Positions 48,701 through 59,000 of a stretch of DNA of 64,000 nucleotides are shown here, in pieces; the first letter of the stretch is position 1; each line of letters starts with the position of its first letter. The position numbers and the translations under genes are program-made. Origin of the DNA: Lysobacteraceae bacterium P (GTDB lineage Bacteria; Pseudomonadota; Gammaproteobacteria; Xanthomonadales; Xanthomonadaceae). The notes beneath the pieces were generated by a model. That model worked only from the letters and a program-made list of their open reading frames with translations. It ran no database searches and was not told where the DNA came from. The DNA is taken from positions 124,001 through 188,000 of the forward strand of contig SCOX01000004.1 of the NCBI GenBank assembly GCA_005503055.1, written 5' to 3'.

Positions 48701-51700
48701 ACCTCACCGGTCCGGCGGTGAGCGTGCACACCGCATGCTCGACATCGCTGGTCGCGATTACCCAGGCGGTGGAGAGCCTGCAGTCGGGCCTGTGCGACAT
48801 GGCGCTGGCCGGCGGCATCGCGGTGACGTGCCCGCCGCGCAGCGGCTACCTGTATCAGGAAGGTTCGATGCTGTCGCCCGACGGCCACACACGCACCTTC
48901 GATGCGAACGCGAAGGGCACGGTGTTCGGCGACGGCGCGGCGGTGGTACTGCTCAAGCGCCTGTCCGATGCCGTGGCGGACGGCAATCCGGTGTACGCGG
49001 TGATCCGCGGTGCGGCGCTGAACAACGACGGCGCCAACCGCGCCAGCTTCACCGCGCCGAGCAGCGAAGGGCAGGCGGCAGTGATCGCGTTGGCGCACGA
49101 CAAGGCCGGCGTCGATCCGCGCAGCATCAGCTACGTGGAGGCGCATGGCACCGCGACGCCGCTGGGCGATCCGATCGAGATCGAAGGCCTGACGCGCGCG
49201 TTCCGGCGCGGCACGCAGGAATCGGGCTTCTGCCGCATCGGTTCGCTCAAGAGCAACGTCGGCCATCTGGTGACGGCGGCGGGCGCGGCGGGCGTCATCA
49301 AGACCGCGCTTGCGCTGCACGAAAAGCGCATTCCCGCGACGATCCATTTCGAAACACCGAATCCGACCATCGATTTCGCCAGCTCGCCGTTCGTGGTGAA
49401 TGCGCGCATGAGCGAGTGGAACAACGAAGGCGACGTGCCGCGACGCGCGGGCGTGAGCTCCTTCGGCCTGGGCGGCACCAACGCGCATGCGGTGCTCGAG
49501 GAAGCCCCGTTGCTTCCCGAGTCCGGCGACGCCATCGGCGCGCAATTGCTGGTGCTGTCGGCCCGCACGCCTGCGGCGTTGGGCGCGGCGGTGAACCGGC
49601 TCGCCGATCATCTCGACACTCACCGCGATGCGAACCTCGCCGACGTCGCCTGGACGCTGGCCGTCGGCCGCAAGGCGTTCGCGCACCGGATCGCCATCGC
49701 GGCCGACGACGTGACCGCCGCGATCGACGCCTTGCGCGCCCCCGATACGCAGGCCGAAGCGGCACGCAGCCGCCCGGCGCGCGCGGGCGGCGTGGTCTTC
49801 ATGTTCCCCGGGCAGGGCGCCACGTATGTCGGCATGGGCCGCGGCCTGTACGAAGCCGAGCCGGTGTTCCGCGCGGCCATCGACGAATGCGCGCAGCTGT
49901 TGCAGGCCGACCTCGGCTTCGATCTTCGCCAGCGCATGTTCGGCGACGACGCCGAAGCCCTGCTGCCGACATCGGTGATGCAGCCGGCGACGTTCGCCAT
50001 CGAATACGCGCTGGCGACCTGGTGGATGAGCCGCGGCATCGAGCCGGCGGCGATGATCGGCCACAGCATCGGCGAGTTCGTCGCCGCGACGTTGGCTGGC
50101 GTGTTCGAACTGCGCGACGCGCTGCACCTGGTCGCGCGTCGCGGCGCGCTGATGCAGGCGCAGCCGGCCGGGTCGATGCTGTCGATCCGCCTGCCGGCCG
50201 ACGCGGTGCAGGCACGCCTGCCGGAAAGCCTGTCGCTGGCGGCGGAGAACTCGCCGCTGGCGTGCGTGGTCGCCGGATCGACGCAGGACGTCGCGGCGTT
50301 CCAGGCGCAGCTCGAAAGCGAGGGCATCGCCTGCCGGGCGCTGCGCACCTCGCACGCATTCCACTCCGTGATGATGGAGCCGGTGGTCGCGCCGTTCCGC
50401 GAGGCCGTAGCCGCCATGCGGCTCAACCCGCCGACACGCCCCATCGTCTCCACGGTCACCGGGGCGCCGCTCGATGCGGCCGAGGCCACTTCGCCCGATT
50501 ACTGGGCGCGCCACCTGCGCGAGGCGGTGCGCTTCTCCAGCGCGCTGGAAAGCCTGCTCGACGATCCCTCGCGGCTCCTGCTCGAAGTCGGCCCGCGCGG
50601 CACCCTGAACGCGCTGGCCCGCCAGCAGCCGGCTGTGCAGAAGCTGCGCATCGTCACCGTCGCCAGCCTCACCGACACCGCCGCGAGCGAAGCGCGCGAC
50701 CTGCGCGCCGCCGCCGGCCGCCTGTGGAGCCACGGTGCCGCGATCGATCCGGCCGGTTTCGACACGCGCGCCATCCGCCATCGGCTGCGCCTGCCGACCT
50801 ATCCGTTCGAGAGACAACGTTATTGGGTGGAGGCGGTACCCGCGAATCCGGGCAACGTCGTCACTCACCCCGCCGTCGCCGCACGAACCCCGACCGTACT
50901 GGAGCCCGTCATGCCGCAGTCCATGCCCGTCGCCGCCGCCCCCGCCGCCCCCGCGGCCGCTTCCGGTCGTCGCGAGCGCCTGGTCGGACAACTGCGCGGC
51001 CTGTTCGAGAACGTCGCCGGCTTCGACATGACCGACGCCGACGCGGACACCAATTTCATCGAACTCGGCCTGGACAGCCTGATGCTGACGCAGGTCGCCG
51101 TGCAGTTGCAGAAGGAGTTCGGCGTGCCGGTGAACTTCCGCCAGCTGATGGGCGACTGCGCCAGCCTGGACCGCCTGGCCGGAATGCTCGACGCCGAACT
51201 GCCGGCCGAAGCCGCGCCCGTGGCCGCCGCGCCGATCGCCGCCGCCGCGCCCGTCGCGGTCGCTTCGTTCGCAGCGCCGGTCGCGCTGCCCGCGCTCGAC
51301 GGCGGCAACGACTTCACCCGCCAGGTGATCGCCCAGCAGATGCAGCTGATGGCCCAGCAGTTGGCGCTGCTGTCCGGCGGCGTCGCCGCGCCGGTCGCCG
51401 CACCCGCGCCGGTGCCGCAGGCGGTCGTCGCCACGCCGGCTCCGGTCGCATCCGCACCCGCTGTCGCGCCCGCCGCAACCTCCAAACCGGCCGAAGGCGA
51501 GGACGACACTGCCGCCGCCCTGCAGAAATACGACGTCAAGAAGGCCTTCGGTGCCATCGCGCGCATCGAGAGCCATGTCGACTTCGAACTCAACCCGCAG
51601 CAGAAGGCCAAGCTCGACGCCTTCATCGACCGCTACGTCGCCCGCACGCGCAAGTCGAAGGAATACACGCAGGCCAACCGTGCCCAGCTCGCCGATCCGC

Positions 51701-53076
51701 GCGTGGTCAACGGGTTCCGCCCGCTGACCAAGGAGATCGTGTACCAGATCGTCGTCGAGCGCTCCAAGGGCTCGCGGGTGTTCGACATCGACGGCAACGA
51801 ATACGTCGATGCGCTCAACGGTTTCGGCATGAGCCTGTTCGGCTGGCAGCCGGAGTTCGTGCTCGACGCCGTGCGCGAGCAGCTCGACAAGGGCTACGAG
51901 ATCGGTCCGCAGCATCCGGTGGCGGGCGAGGTCGCGCGGCTGGTGTGCGAACTCACCGGCCATGACCGCGCCGCGCTGTGCAATACCGGCTCCGAAGCCG
52001 TGCTGGGCGCGTTGCGCGTGGCACGCACGGTGACCGCGCGCAGCACGGTGGTGCTGTTCACCGGCTCCTACCACGGCATCGTCGACGAAGTGATCGTGCG
52101 CGGCACCAAGTCGCTGCGCGCGGTGCCGGCCGCACCGGGCATCCTGCGCAACACCGCCGAAAACGTGCTGGTGCTCGACTACGGCACGCCGGAGGCGATG
52201 GAAATCATCCGCTCACGCATCCACGAGATCGCCGCGGTGCTGGTCGAACCGGTGCAGAGCCGCCGCCTGGACTTCCGTCCGGTCGACTTCCTCAAGGAAC
52301 TGCGCCAGCTCACCCAGGACAATGGCGCGCTGCTGATCTTCGACGAAGTGGTCACCGGTTTCCGCTCCAACCCCGGCGGCGTGCAGGCGATCTTCGGCAT
52401 CAAGGCGGACCTGGCCACCTACGGCAAGGTCGTCGGCGGCGGGTTCCCGATCGGCGTGATCGCCGGCAAGCGCGACTACATGGACGCGCTGGACGGCGGC
52501 CACTGGCAGTACGGCGACGACTCGGTGCCGACGGTGGGCGTGACGTACTTCGCCGGCACCTTCGTGCGCCATCCGCTGGCATTGGTCGCGGCGAAGGCGG
52601 TGCTGGAACACTTCAAGGCCGACGGCGGCGAGCTGCAAAAGCGCCTCAACGGCAAGGCCGAAGCGCTGGCGGAGGACATCAACGCGTACTGCGCGGACGT
52701 GGGCGCGCCGGTGTCGGTCAAGCAGTACGCCTCGGTGTGGAAGACGCACTGGCACGAGAACCACCCGCTGCAGGACCTGCTGTTCGCACTGATGCGCCTG
52801 CGCGGCATCCACATCCTCGACAACTTCCCGTGCTTCATCACCACGGCGCACAGCGACGAGGACATCGCGCGGATCGCCACGGCGTTCAAGGAATCGGTAG
52901 CGGAGTTGCAGGACATGGAACTGCTGCCGCGCCGCGCGGCGACGCCGAAGACGGTGATGGACGCCAGCAAGCCCGTCGTGCCCGGCGCACGCCTGGGCCG
53001 CGAACCCGACGGCACGCCCGCCTGGTTCGTGCCCAACCCGGAGGCGCCGGGCAAATACATGAAGGTGAGCGCATGA
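45796..53076 (+). CDS. Hybrid NRPS-PKS with aminotransferase: C stub-A-T-KS-AT-ACP-AMT
   Basis: A 2426-residue assembly-line protein. Residues 1 to about 200 resemble only the C-terminal lobe of a condensation domain, with no HHxxxDG. The A domain has TSGSTG ending at 363, YGPTE at 495-499 and Lys692. The T domain carries Ser748. The KS has Cys981, His1117 and His1157. The AT has Ser1424 and HAFH 1520-1523, which indicates malonyl-CoA. The ACP carries Ser1761. An Ala/Pro linker is followed by a class III aminotransferase with PLP Lys2211. There is no KR, DH or ER. Logic: activate an acid or amino acid, extend once with malonate, then aminate the beta-keto group to a beta-amino acid. My reading of the A code is DILIIGGIMK; I cannot assign it. 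The C-terminus passes the chain to the next protein's C domain; the genes overlap by 4 bp. Confidence 0.93.
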   Translation: MSTRAEAVRAQDTLGAMPSLDSALLDVLPQHAEGDDGAKQTLAFDADAGLPSALAAAGLAPAHALAAALAAVESWLSGSDEVLVTLASEHGWRQSRVTPGPYTANQIVAALDATVVQDAQSCVWAVTNESDPHATGFAASQWQLDGARLQVTFRAPLTREAIVLLGAAVVRGLGAIASAPTGALSDIDLLAPSDRTRQLDAWAVAPPANTPYDTVHACFAQALAAWPDTVAVEHGDVGITYAQLDVRAASLATRLRAAGVATGDIVGVALPRSLDAVVALLGVIKAGGAYLPLDLALPADRLGFMIDNASVRTLVVDPAIDAPALPRAPKRVDVHGDDAGWEGDPGTDGDCLAYVLFTSGSTGVPKGVEIRHRSLVRRLHGVDYVTLDTRTRMLHQAPLGFDISGLELWGTLFNGGTIVVHDEVAPTAARLRETIAGHRANSGIMAAALFNAVVDEDATIFANMRDLIVGGEALSVDHIRRMQAIAPALRLHNGYGPTECTIMCTSHEIPRDLTEATASIPIGRPLQDASAYVLNRRLQPLPVGVIGELCVGGVGVARGYLMRPELNAERFVPNPWCDGDVLYRTGDQVRYREDGLIEFVGRTDAQVKIRGYRIELTEIETVLARHPAIAQCIVVARADFPGEKRLVAYYVATGAEAHAPQLRAHLAAALPPYMVPTRYVRMDDLPLTVNAKVDRRALPAPDRRRPELTVDHAPPASALEAKLCAAFGALLDIEGVGRNDNFFELGGSSLLAVRLAEQIRSEGWQADSAGPRVAAPTIFQNPTAATLALVLEGTRAKIAPVRRAVVDAREPIAIIAMAGRFPGADDVEGFWNNLCEGRDSITKFRIDELDPAVSAGDRADPGYVAARGVIDNVELFDAAFFGIGPREAELMDPQQRIFLELCWECLERGGHAPDGAGTVTGIFAGMNNATYFQRHASAHPELVNRVGALQVMLGNEKDYITTRVAHKLNLTGPAVSVHTACSTSLVAITQAVESLQSGLCDMALAGGIAVTCPPRSGYLYQEGSMLSPDGHTRTFDANAKGTVFGDGAAVVLLKRLSDAVADGNPVYAVIRGAALNNDGANRASFTAPSSEGQAAVIALAHDKAGVDPRSISYVEAHGTATPLGDPIEIEGLTRAFRRGTQESGFCRIGSLKSNVGHLVTAAGAAGVIKTALALHEKRIPATIHFETPNPTIDFASSPFVVNARMSEWNNEGDVPRRAGVSSFGLGGTNAHAVLEEAPLLPESGDAIGAQLLVLSARTPAALGAAVNRLADHLDTHRDANLADVAWTLAVGRKAFAHRIAIAADDVTAAIDALRAPDTQAEAARSRPARAGGVVFMFPGQGATYVGMGRGLYEAEPVFRAAIDECAQLLQADLGFDLRQRMFGDDAEALLPTSVMQPATFAIEYALATWWMSRGIEPAAMIGHSIGEFVAATLAGVFELRDALHLVARRGALMQAQPAGSMLSIRLPADAVQARLPESLSLAAENSPLACVVAGSTQDVAAFQAQLESEGIACRALRTSHAFHSVMMEPVVAPFREAVAAMRLNPPTRPIVSTVTGAPLDAAEATSPDYWARHLREAVRFSSALESLLDDPSRLLLEVGPRGTLNALARQQPAVQKLRIVTVASLTDTAASEARDLRAAAGRLWSHGAAIDPAGFDTRAIRHRLRLPTYPFERQRYWVEAVPANPGNVVTHPAVAARTPTVLEPVMPQSMPVAAAPAAPAAASGRRERLVGQLRGLFENVAGFDMTDADADTNFIELGLDSLMLTQVAVQLQKEFGVPVNFRQLMGDCASLDRLAGMLDAELPAEAAPVAAAPIAAAAPVAVASFAAPVALPALDGGNDFTRQVIAQQMQLMAQQLALLSGGVAAPVAAPAPVPQAVVATPAPVASAPAVAPAATSKPAEGEDDTAAALQKYDVKKAFGAIARIESHVDFELNPQQKAKLDAFIDRYVARTRKSKEYTQANRAQLADPRVVNGFRPLTKEIVYQIVVERSKGSRVFDIDGNEYVDALNGFGMSLFGWQPEFVLDAVREQLDKGYEIGPQHPVAGEVARLVCELTGHDRAALCNTGSEAVLGALRVARTVTARSTVVLFTGSYHGIVDEVIVRGTKSLRAVPAAPGILRNTAENVLVLDYGTPEAMEIIRSRIHEIAAVLVEPVQSRRLDFRPVDFLKELRQLTQDNGALLIFDEVVTGFRSNPGGVQAIFGIKADLATYGKVVGGGFPIGVIAGKRDYMDALDGGHWQYGDDSVPTVGVTYFAGTFVRHPLALVAAKAVLEHFKADGGELQKRLNGKAEALAEDINAYCADVGAPVSVKQYASVWKTHWHENHPLQDLLFALMRLRGIHILDNFPCFITTAHSDEDIARIATAFKESVAELQDMELLPRRAATPKTVMDASKPVVPGARLGREPDGTPAWFVPNPEAPGKYMKVSA

Positions 53077-56000
53077 ATGCAATGGTTCTGGACAAGGCGC
53101 ACGGAACCGACACGGCCGTCGATTACGATCCCTTCGCACAAGGCCCGCTCGCACGCGTCGCGCCGACGACCGAGCCGCAGCGCGAGGTGTGGCTGGCGGA
53201 CCGGCTGGGTCGCGACGCGTCGCTGGCGTACAACGAGTCGATCTCGCTGGATTTCCGTGGCGCGCTGAACGTCGACGCGCTGAACGATGCGCTGCGCGGG
53301 CTGATCGCGCGCCACGACATCCTGCGCGCCAACTTCGGCCCGGACGGAAAGACGCTGTGCGTGGCCGACGCGCGCCAGATCGCATTGCCGTGCATCGACC
53401 TGTCCGCGCTCGATGAAGCGAGGCGCGCCGAACGCATCGCCGCGCATGCGCGCGACGTGGTCGAGACGCCGTTCGACCTCGATCACGGCGAACTGCTGCG
53501 CGCCGAACTGATCCGCCTTGCGCCGGAGCATCACCACCTCGTGCTCACCGCGCACCATCTGGTGTGCGACGGTTGGTCGTGGTGGGTCATCGTGCGCGAA
53601 CTGGGCACGCTGTATTCGCAGGCGGTGGGGCAGGGCGCGCAGCCGCTGCCCGCCGCCGAGTCCTTCGCCGACTACGCGCTGGCCGAAGCCGAACACCCGC
53701 ACGGCGCGACCTACCGGGCCGACGAGGCGTACTGGCTGCAGCGTTTCACCGATGGTGGGCCGGTGCTCGATCTGCCGACCGACCGCGCGCGTCCGTCGCG
53801 TCGCACGTTCGCCTCGATCCGCGAGGACCACATCCTCGACAACGAACTCGTCGCCGCCGTGCGTCGCCTCGGCGCGCGCCAGGGCGCGAGCCTGTTCGCC
53901 ACGCTGCTCGCCGGTTTTGCCGGACTGCTGACGCGCCTGACTGCGCAGAACGACGTGGTGATCGGCATTCCCGCCGCCGGCCAGTCGGTGGACGGCCACG
54001 ACCATCTCGTCGGCCATTGCGTGAACCTGCTGCCGCTGCGTTTCGAACTGGACCAGGCGCAGCCGTTCGAACAGGCGCTGGGCGCCGCGCAGTCCACGCT
54101 GCTCGATGCCATCGAACACCAGCGTTACACCTTCGGAACGCTCGTGCGCAAGCTGCCGCTGCAGCGCGATCCCGCGCGCCTGCCGGTGTGCAGCGTGATG
54201 TTCAACATCGACCAGGCGATGGACCAGGAGAGCACCGGCTTCCACGGCCTGGGCATGCGCCTGATCACCAATCCTCGCTCGTTCGAGAACTTCGAGCTGT
54301 TCGTCAATGCGGTGCAGGTGCACGGCGGCATGCGCCTGGAATGCCAGTACAACACCGACCTGTTCGACAACGCGACGATCCGCCGCTGGCTGGCCGCGTA
54401 CGAAACCCTGCTGCGTACCGCCGTCGCGCGACCGGACCTGCCGTTCGGCCGCTTGTCGGTGGTGTCGGAAGCCGCGCGCGAGGAATTGCAGGCGCTGCAG
54501 CCGGCGCCGGTCGCGTTCGATCGCGACTGCCGCATGCACGAAGCGTTCGAGCGCCAGTGCGATCGCGCGCCGGACCGCATCGCGGTGGAGTTCAACGGCG
54601 AATCCGTGCGCTACGACGCGCTGGAAGCTCGCGCCAACCGCATCGCCCACCTGCTGCGCGCACGTGGCGTGCATCGCGGCGCGCTGGTCGGGCTGGTGCT
54701 CGACCGCGGCGTGGACATGCTCGCCGGCCTGCTCGGCGTGCTGAAGGCCGGAGCGGGCTACGTGCCGCTGGATCCCAACTTCCCCGCCGAGCGCCTGGCC
54801 TACATGGCCGGCGACGCGGGCCTGGCCGCACTGCTGACGACCAGCAAACACGCCGGGCATTTCGACCTGCGCGGGCGCCCCGTGCTGTCGTTGGACACAC
54901 TGGACGATGAGCTGGCGGTGCTGCCGGCCGCGCGCCTCGGCCGCGACGCCGGCGCGGCGCAGCCCGAATCCCCCGCCTACGTCATCTACACCTCCGGTTC
55001 GACCGGGCGCCCGAAAGGCGTGCAGGTGCCGCATCGCGCGGTCAGCAATTTCCTTTCGAGCATGGCCAAGGAACCCGGACTGGACAGCGACGACCGCCTG
55101 GTCGCGGTGACCACGCTTTCGTTCGACATCGCCGTGCTGGAGCTGTTGCTCCCGCTGAGCGTCGGCGCACGCATCCTGCTCGCCGACCGCGTCACCGCCG
55201 CCGACGGCGTGGCGCTGAAGGCGCTCATCGAACGCAGCGGTGCCACGGTCATGCAGGCGACGCCGGCCTCGTGGCGTTTGCTGCTCGATGCCGATTGGAA
55301 AGGCGATTCGAACTTCAAGATCCTGTGCGGTGGCGAAGCGCTGCCGTCGGACCTGGCCGCGCAGTTGCTGTCGCGCTGCGGTTCGCTGTGGAACGTGTAC
55401 GGTCCGACCGAGACCACCGTGTGGTCGACGTGCTCGCTGGTGACATCGGCCAGCGACATCGACATCGGCCGCCCCATCGACAACACCCAGGTGTGGATCC
55501 TCGATCCGCGCGGCGAGCTGTGCCCGCTGGGCGTGCCTGGGGAGATGTGGATCGGCGGCGACGGCGTGACCCTGGGCTATCTCAACCGCCCCGAACTCAC
55601 CGCCGAGCGCTTCGTGCCGGATCCGTTCTCGAACGCGACCGGCGCGCTGCTGTATCGCACCGGCGACCGCGGTCGCTGGCGCGCGGACGGCGTGCTCGAA
55701 CACCAGGGGCGTCTCGACTTCCAGGTGAAGGTGCGCGGATACCGCATCGAACTGGGCGAGATCGAAGCGCTGCTGGCCGCGCATGCGCAGGTCGCGCGCG
55801 CGGTCGTGGTGGCGCGCGAAGATCGTCCGGGCGACGTGCGCCTGGTCGCCTACGTGGTGGCCGATGCCGGCGCCGCACTCGACGATGCTGCGCTGGCCTC
55901 GTACCTGAAAGGCTCGCTCCCCGATTACATGATCCCGCAGCACATCGTGTTCCTCGATGCGATCCCGCTGCTGCCCAACGGCAAGATCGACCGGAAGTCG

Positions 56001-59000
56001 TTGCCGGTTCCGGACATGGCGGTGAAGCTCGCCGGCGAACGCGTCGCCCCGCGCAACGCCCTGGAACGCACCATCGCCGACGCGATGGCGAAGGTGCTGG
56101 GCGTGGCGGAAGTCGGCGTGGACGATGACTTCTTCACGCTGGGCGGGCATTCGCTGCTCGCCGCCCAGCTGACCTCGCGCATCAACAAGGAACTGGGCAT
56201 CGCGCTGTCGCTGCGCGCACTGTTCGATGGCCCCACGGTCGCCAAGCTGGCGCGCATGGTGCAGGGCATCGACGGCGAGGCCGCCCCGAAGCGCGAGCCG
56301 ATCAAGCCGCTGGCCGACCGCACACGCGGCCCGATGTCGGTGATGCAGGAGCGTCTTTACCTGCTCGAACAGTTCAATCCGGGCCAGATCACCTACAACA
56401 CGCCGAGCGCGCACCGCCTGCGCGGCACGCTGGATCTGCGCGCCTTCCAGAGCGCGATCGATGCGATGATCCAGCGCCAGAGCGTGCTGCGCACGACGAT
56501 CGGACTGGTCGACGGCGAGCCGATGCAGATCGTGCACGACGTGGTCGATGTGGACATCACCGACGTGGTGGACGTGAGCCACCTGCCATCGGCGGAGCGC
56601 GAAGCGGAGGTTTCCCGCCGCATGGATGCGCTGATCCAGACGCCGTTCGAACTGGACCGCGCGCCGCTGATCAAGTCGCGCCTGTTCCGGCTGGGGCCGG
56701 GGGAACACGTGTGGTTCTTCATGACCCACCATCTGATCTGGGACGGCTGGTCGTTCGACCTGATGTACACCGACATGGCCGAGCTGTACTCGGCGCAGAT
56801 CGAAGGCCGTGCGCCGGATCTGCCGGAACTTGCGGTCTCGTACGCCGATTTCTCCGCCTGGCACCACGAGTGGCTGCAGGGGCCGGAGTACGCCAAGCAG
56901 CTCGCGTTCTGGCGTGAACGCCTGGGCGGCGCGGGGCAGGGCGTCGAAGCGCTGCCGACCGACATGCCGCGACGTCCGGGCATGTCCGGACGCGGTGTCA
57001 CGCACCGCATCGCCGTCTCCAACGACGTCACCAGCGCGCTGCACGACACCGCCAAACAGGTCGATGCCACGCTGTACATGGTGCTGCTCACCGCGTATTT
57101 CGCGCTGATCAGCCGCACCTCGGGCCTGCGCGAGCTGATCGTCGGCACGCCGGTGCGCGGACGCAACACGGCCGAGGTCGAGAACCTGATGGGCTACTTC
57201 ACCAGCCTGTTGCCGCTGCGCATGGAGATCGATCCGTCGATGACCTTCGCGCAGGCGGTGAAGCAGGTGAAGGACGTGGTGCTCGACAGCTTCGCCAATC
57301 CCGACGTGCGCCTGGAGGACCTGGTGCGCGAGCTGAGCGTGCGCAGTCGCGAAGGCGGTGCGGTGCTCTACCACGCGCTGTTCTCGTTCCAGGACATCCG
57401 CCAGCGCGTGTGCGAATGGGGGCCGCTCACGCACGAGCGTTACCCCGTGTTCCAGACCGCCTCCACGCAGGACCTGGGCCTGTGGTTCGTCGAACAGGAC
57501 ACGGGCCTGTCGGGCGGATTCATCTACAACGCCGACATCTTCCACGACGAAACCGCCGCGTTGCTGCGCGACCGCTACATCGCGGTCCTGACCGCACTCG
57601 GCCGCGATCCCACGCTGACGCTGGAACAGATCACGGCCTTCGACGACGGCCAGCCGCAGTTGTTCGGTCGCAGCCTCGATATCGAGGCGGTGGACGCGAC
57701 GGCGGCGGCGCCGGTGACCGCGGCGCTCGACGGCGAGCTGTACGAACCGCTGGACGAACTGGGCACGCAGTTGCTCGAGATCTGGCGCGATCTCCTGCGC
57801 AAGCCCGACATCGGCGCGGACGATGATTTCTTCTCGCTCGGTGGCCATTCGCTGCAGGCCGTGCAGATGTTCCACCGCTTCAATCGCGATACCGGCGTCA
57901 ACCTGCCGCTGGCGACGCTGCTGACCGCGCGCACGGTGCGTGCGCTGGCGCGCGAGTACCACCGCGCCCGCAACGATGTCGACGCGCTCGACGGCGACTC
58001 TTCGCGTCCGGATCCCTGGGCGCCGCTGGTGCCGATCCGACTGCAGGGCGACGCGACGCCGCTGTTCCTGGTGCATGCGGTGGGCGGCAACGTCCTCAAC
58101 TACCGACCGCTCGCCGAGGCGATGGCGGCCGGCATTCCGGTGTACGGCCTGCAGGCGCTGGGACTGGACGGCCGCACCGCGCCGCTCGACAGCGTCGAGA
58201 AGATGGCCGAACGCTACGTGCGCGAGATCCGCAGCGTGCAACCGCATGGCCCGTACCATCTGGCCGGCGGCTCGATGGGCGGCATCATCGCCTACGAGAT
58301 GGCCCAACAGCTCATGGCGGCCGGCGAAACCGTCGGCCTGCTGGGGCTGGTCGATACCTCGGCGGGGTTCGGTATCCGCTATCGCGACGAAGCGAGCCGC
58401 GGCCTGTCCGCGCGCATGCGGCGACTGCATCGCCGAATGCACGGGCAGTCGCTGGGCGAACGCATCGCCACCCTCGGCGAAGTGGTCAACGGCCGCATGC
58501 AGGCGACGAGGCTTCGTCAACAGGCACAGGCGGCCCGCGAAGCGGGCGAAGCCCTTCCGCACAACGTGCGTTACGCCGAACTCGAAGCCACGCACATGCG
58601 CGCGTACGTCAAGTACATCGTGAAGCCGTATCCCGGCGCGGTGGTGCTGTTCCGCGCCAGCGAGCAGCCGCCTGAACTGCGCGCCAAACCGTCGCTGGGC
58701 TGGGACGGCATGGTCGGCGCGGTGGAAGTCGTGTCGATTCCCGGCGACCACCGCGGAATGATCGAATCGCCATCGTTGGTGGCCCAGCTCAGCGCAGCGA
58801 TCCTGCGCGCGCAGGGGCTCCCCGCCGCGGCGGCGCAGGAAGCCGCAACCGAGCAGGCGCCGATGGCCGCGGACGATTCGCGCGTGGAGTACCTGCGGGC
58901 ACTGTGGAAGGAGCTGCTCGGCGTCGACGCAGGTGCGGACGACAACTTCTTCGACCTGGGAGGAAATTCGATGCTCGCCGTGCAGATGTCCAGCCGCGTC

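Noticed and set aside
47215-52074. Minus-strand open frame of about 1600 codons opposite the NRPS-PKS
   Set aside because: Antisense shadow of a GC-rich synthetase gene; no domain signature.
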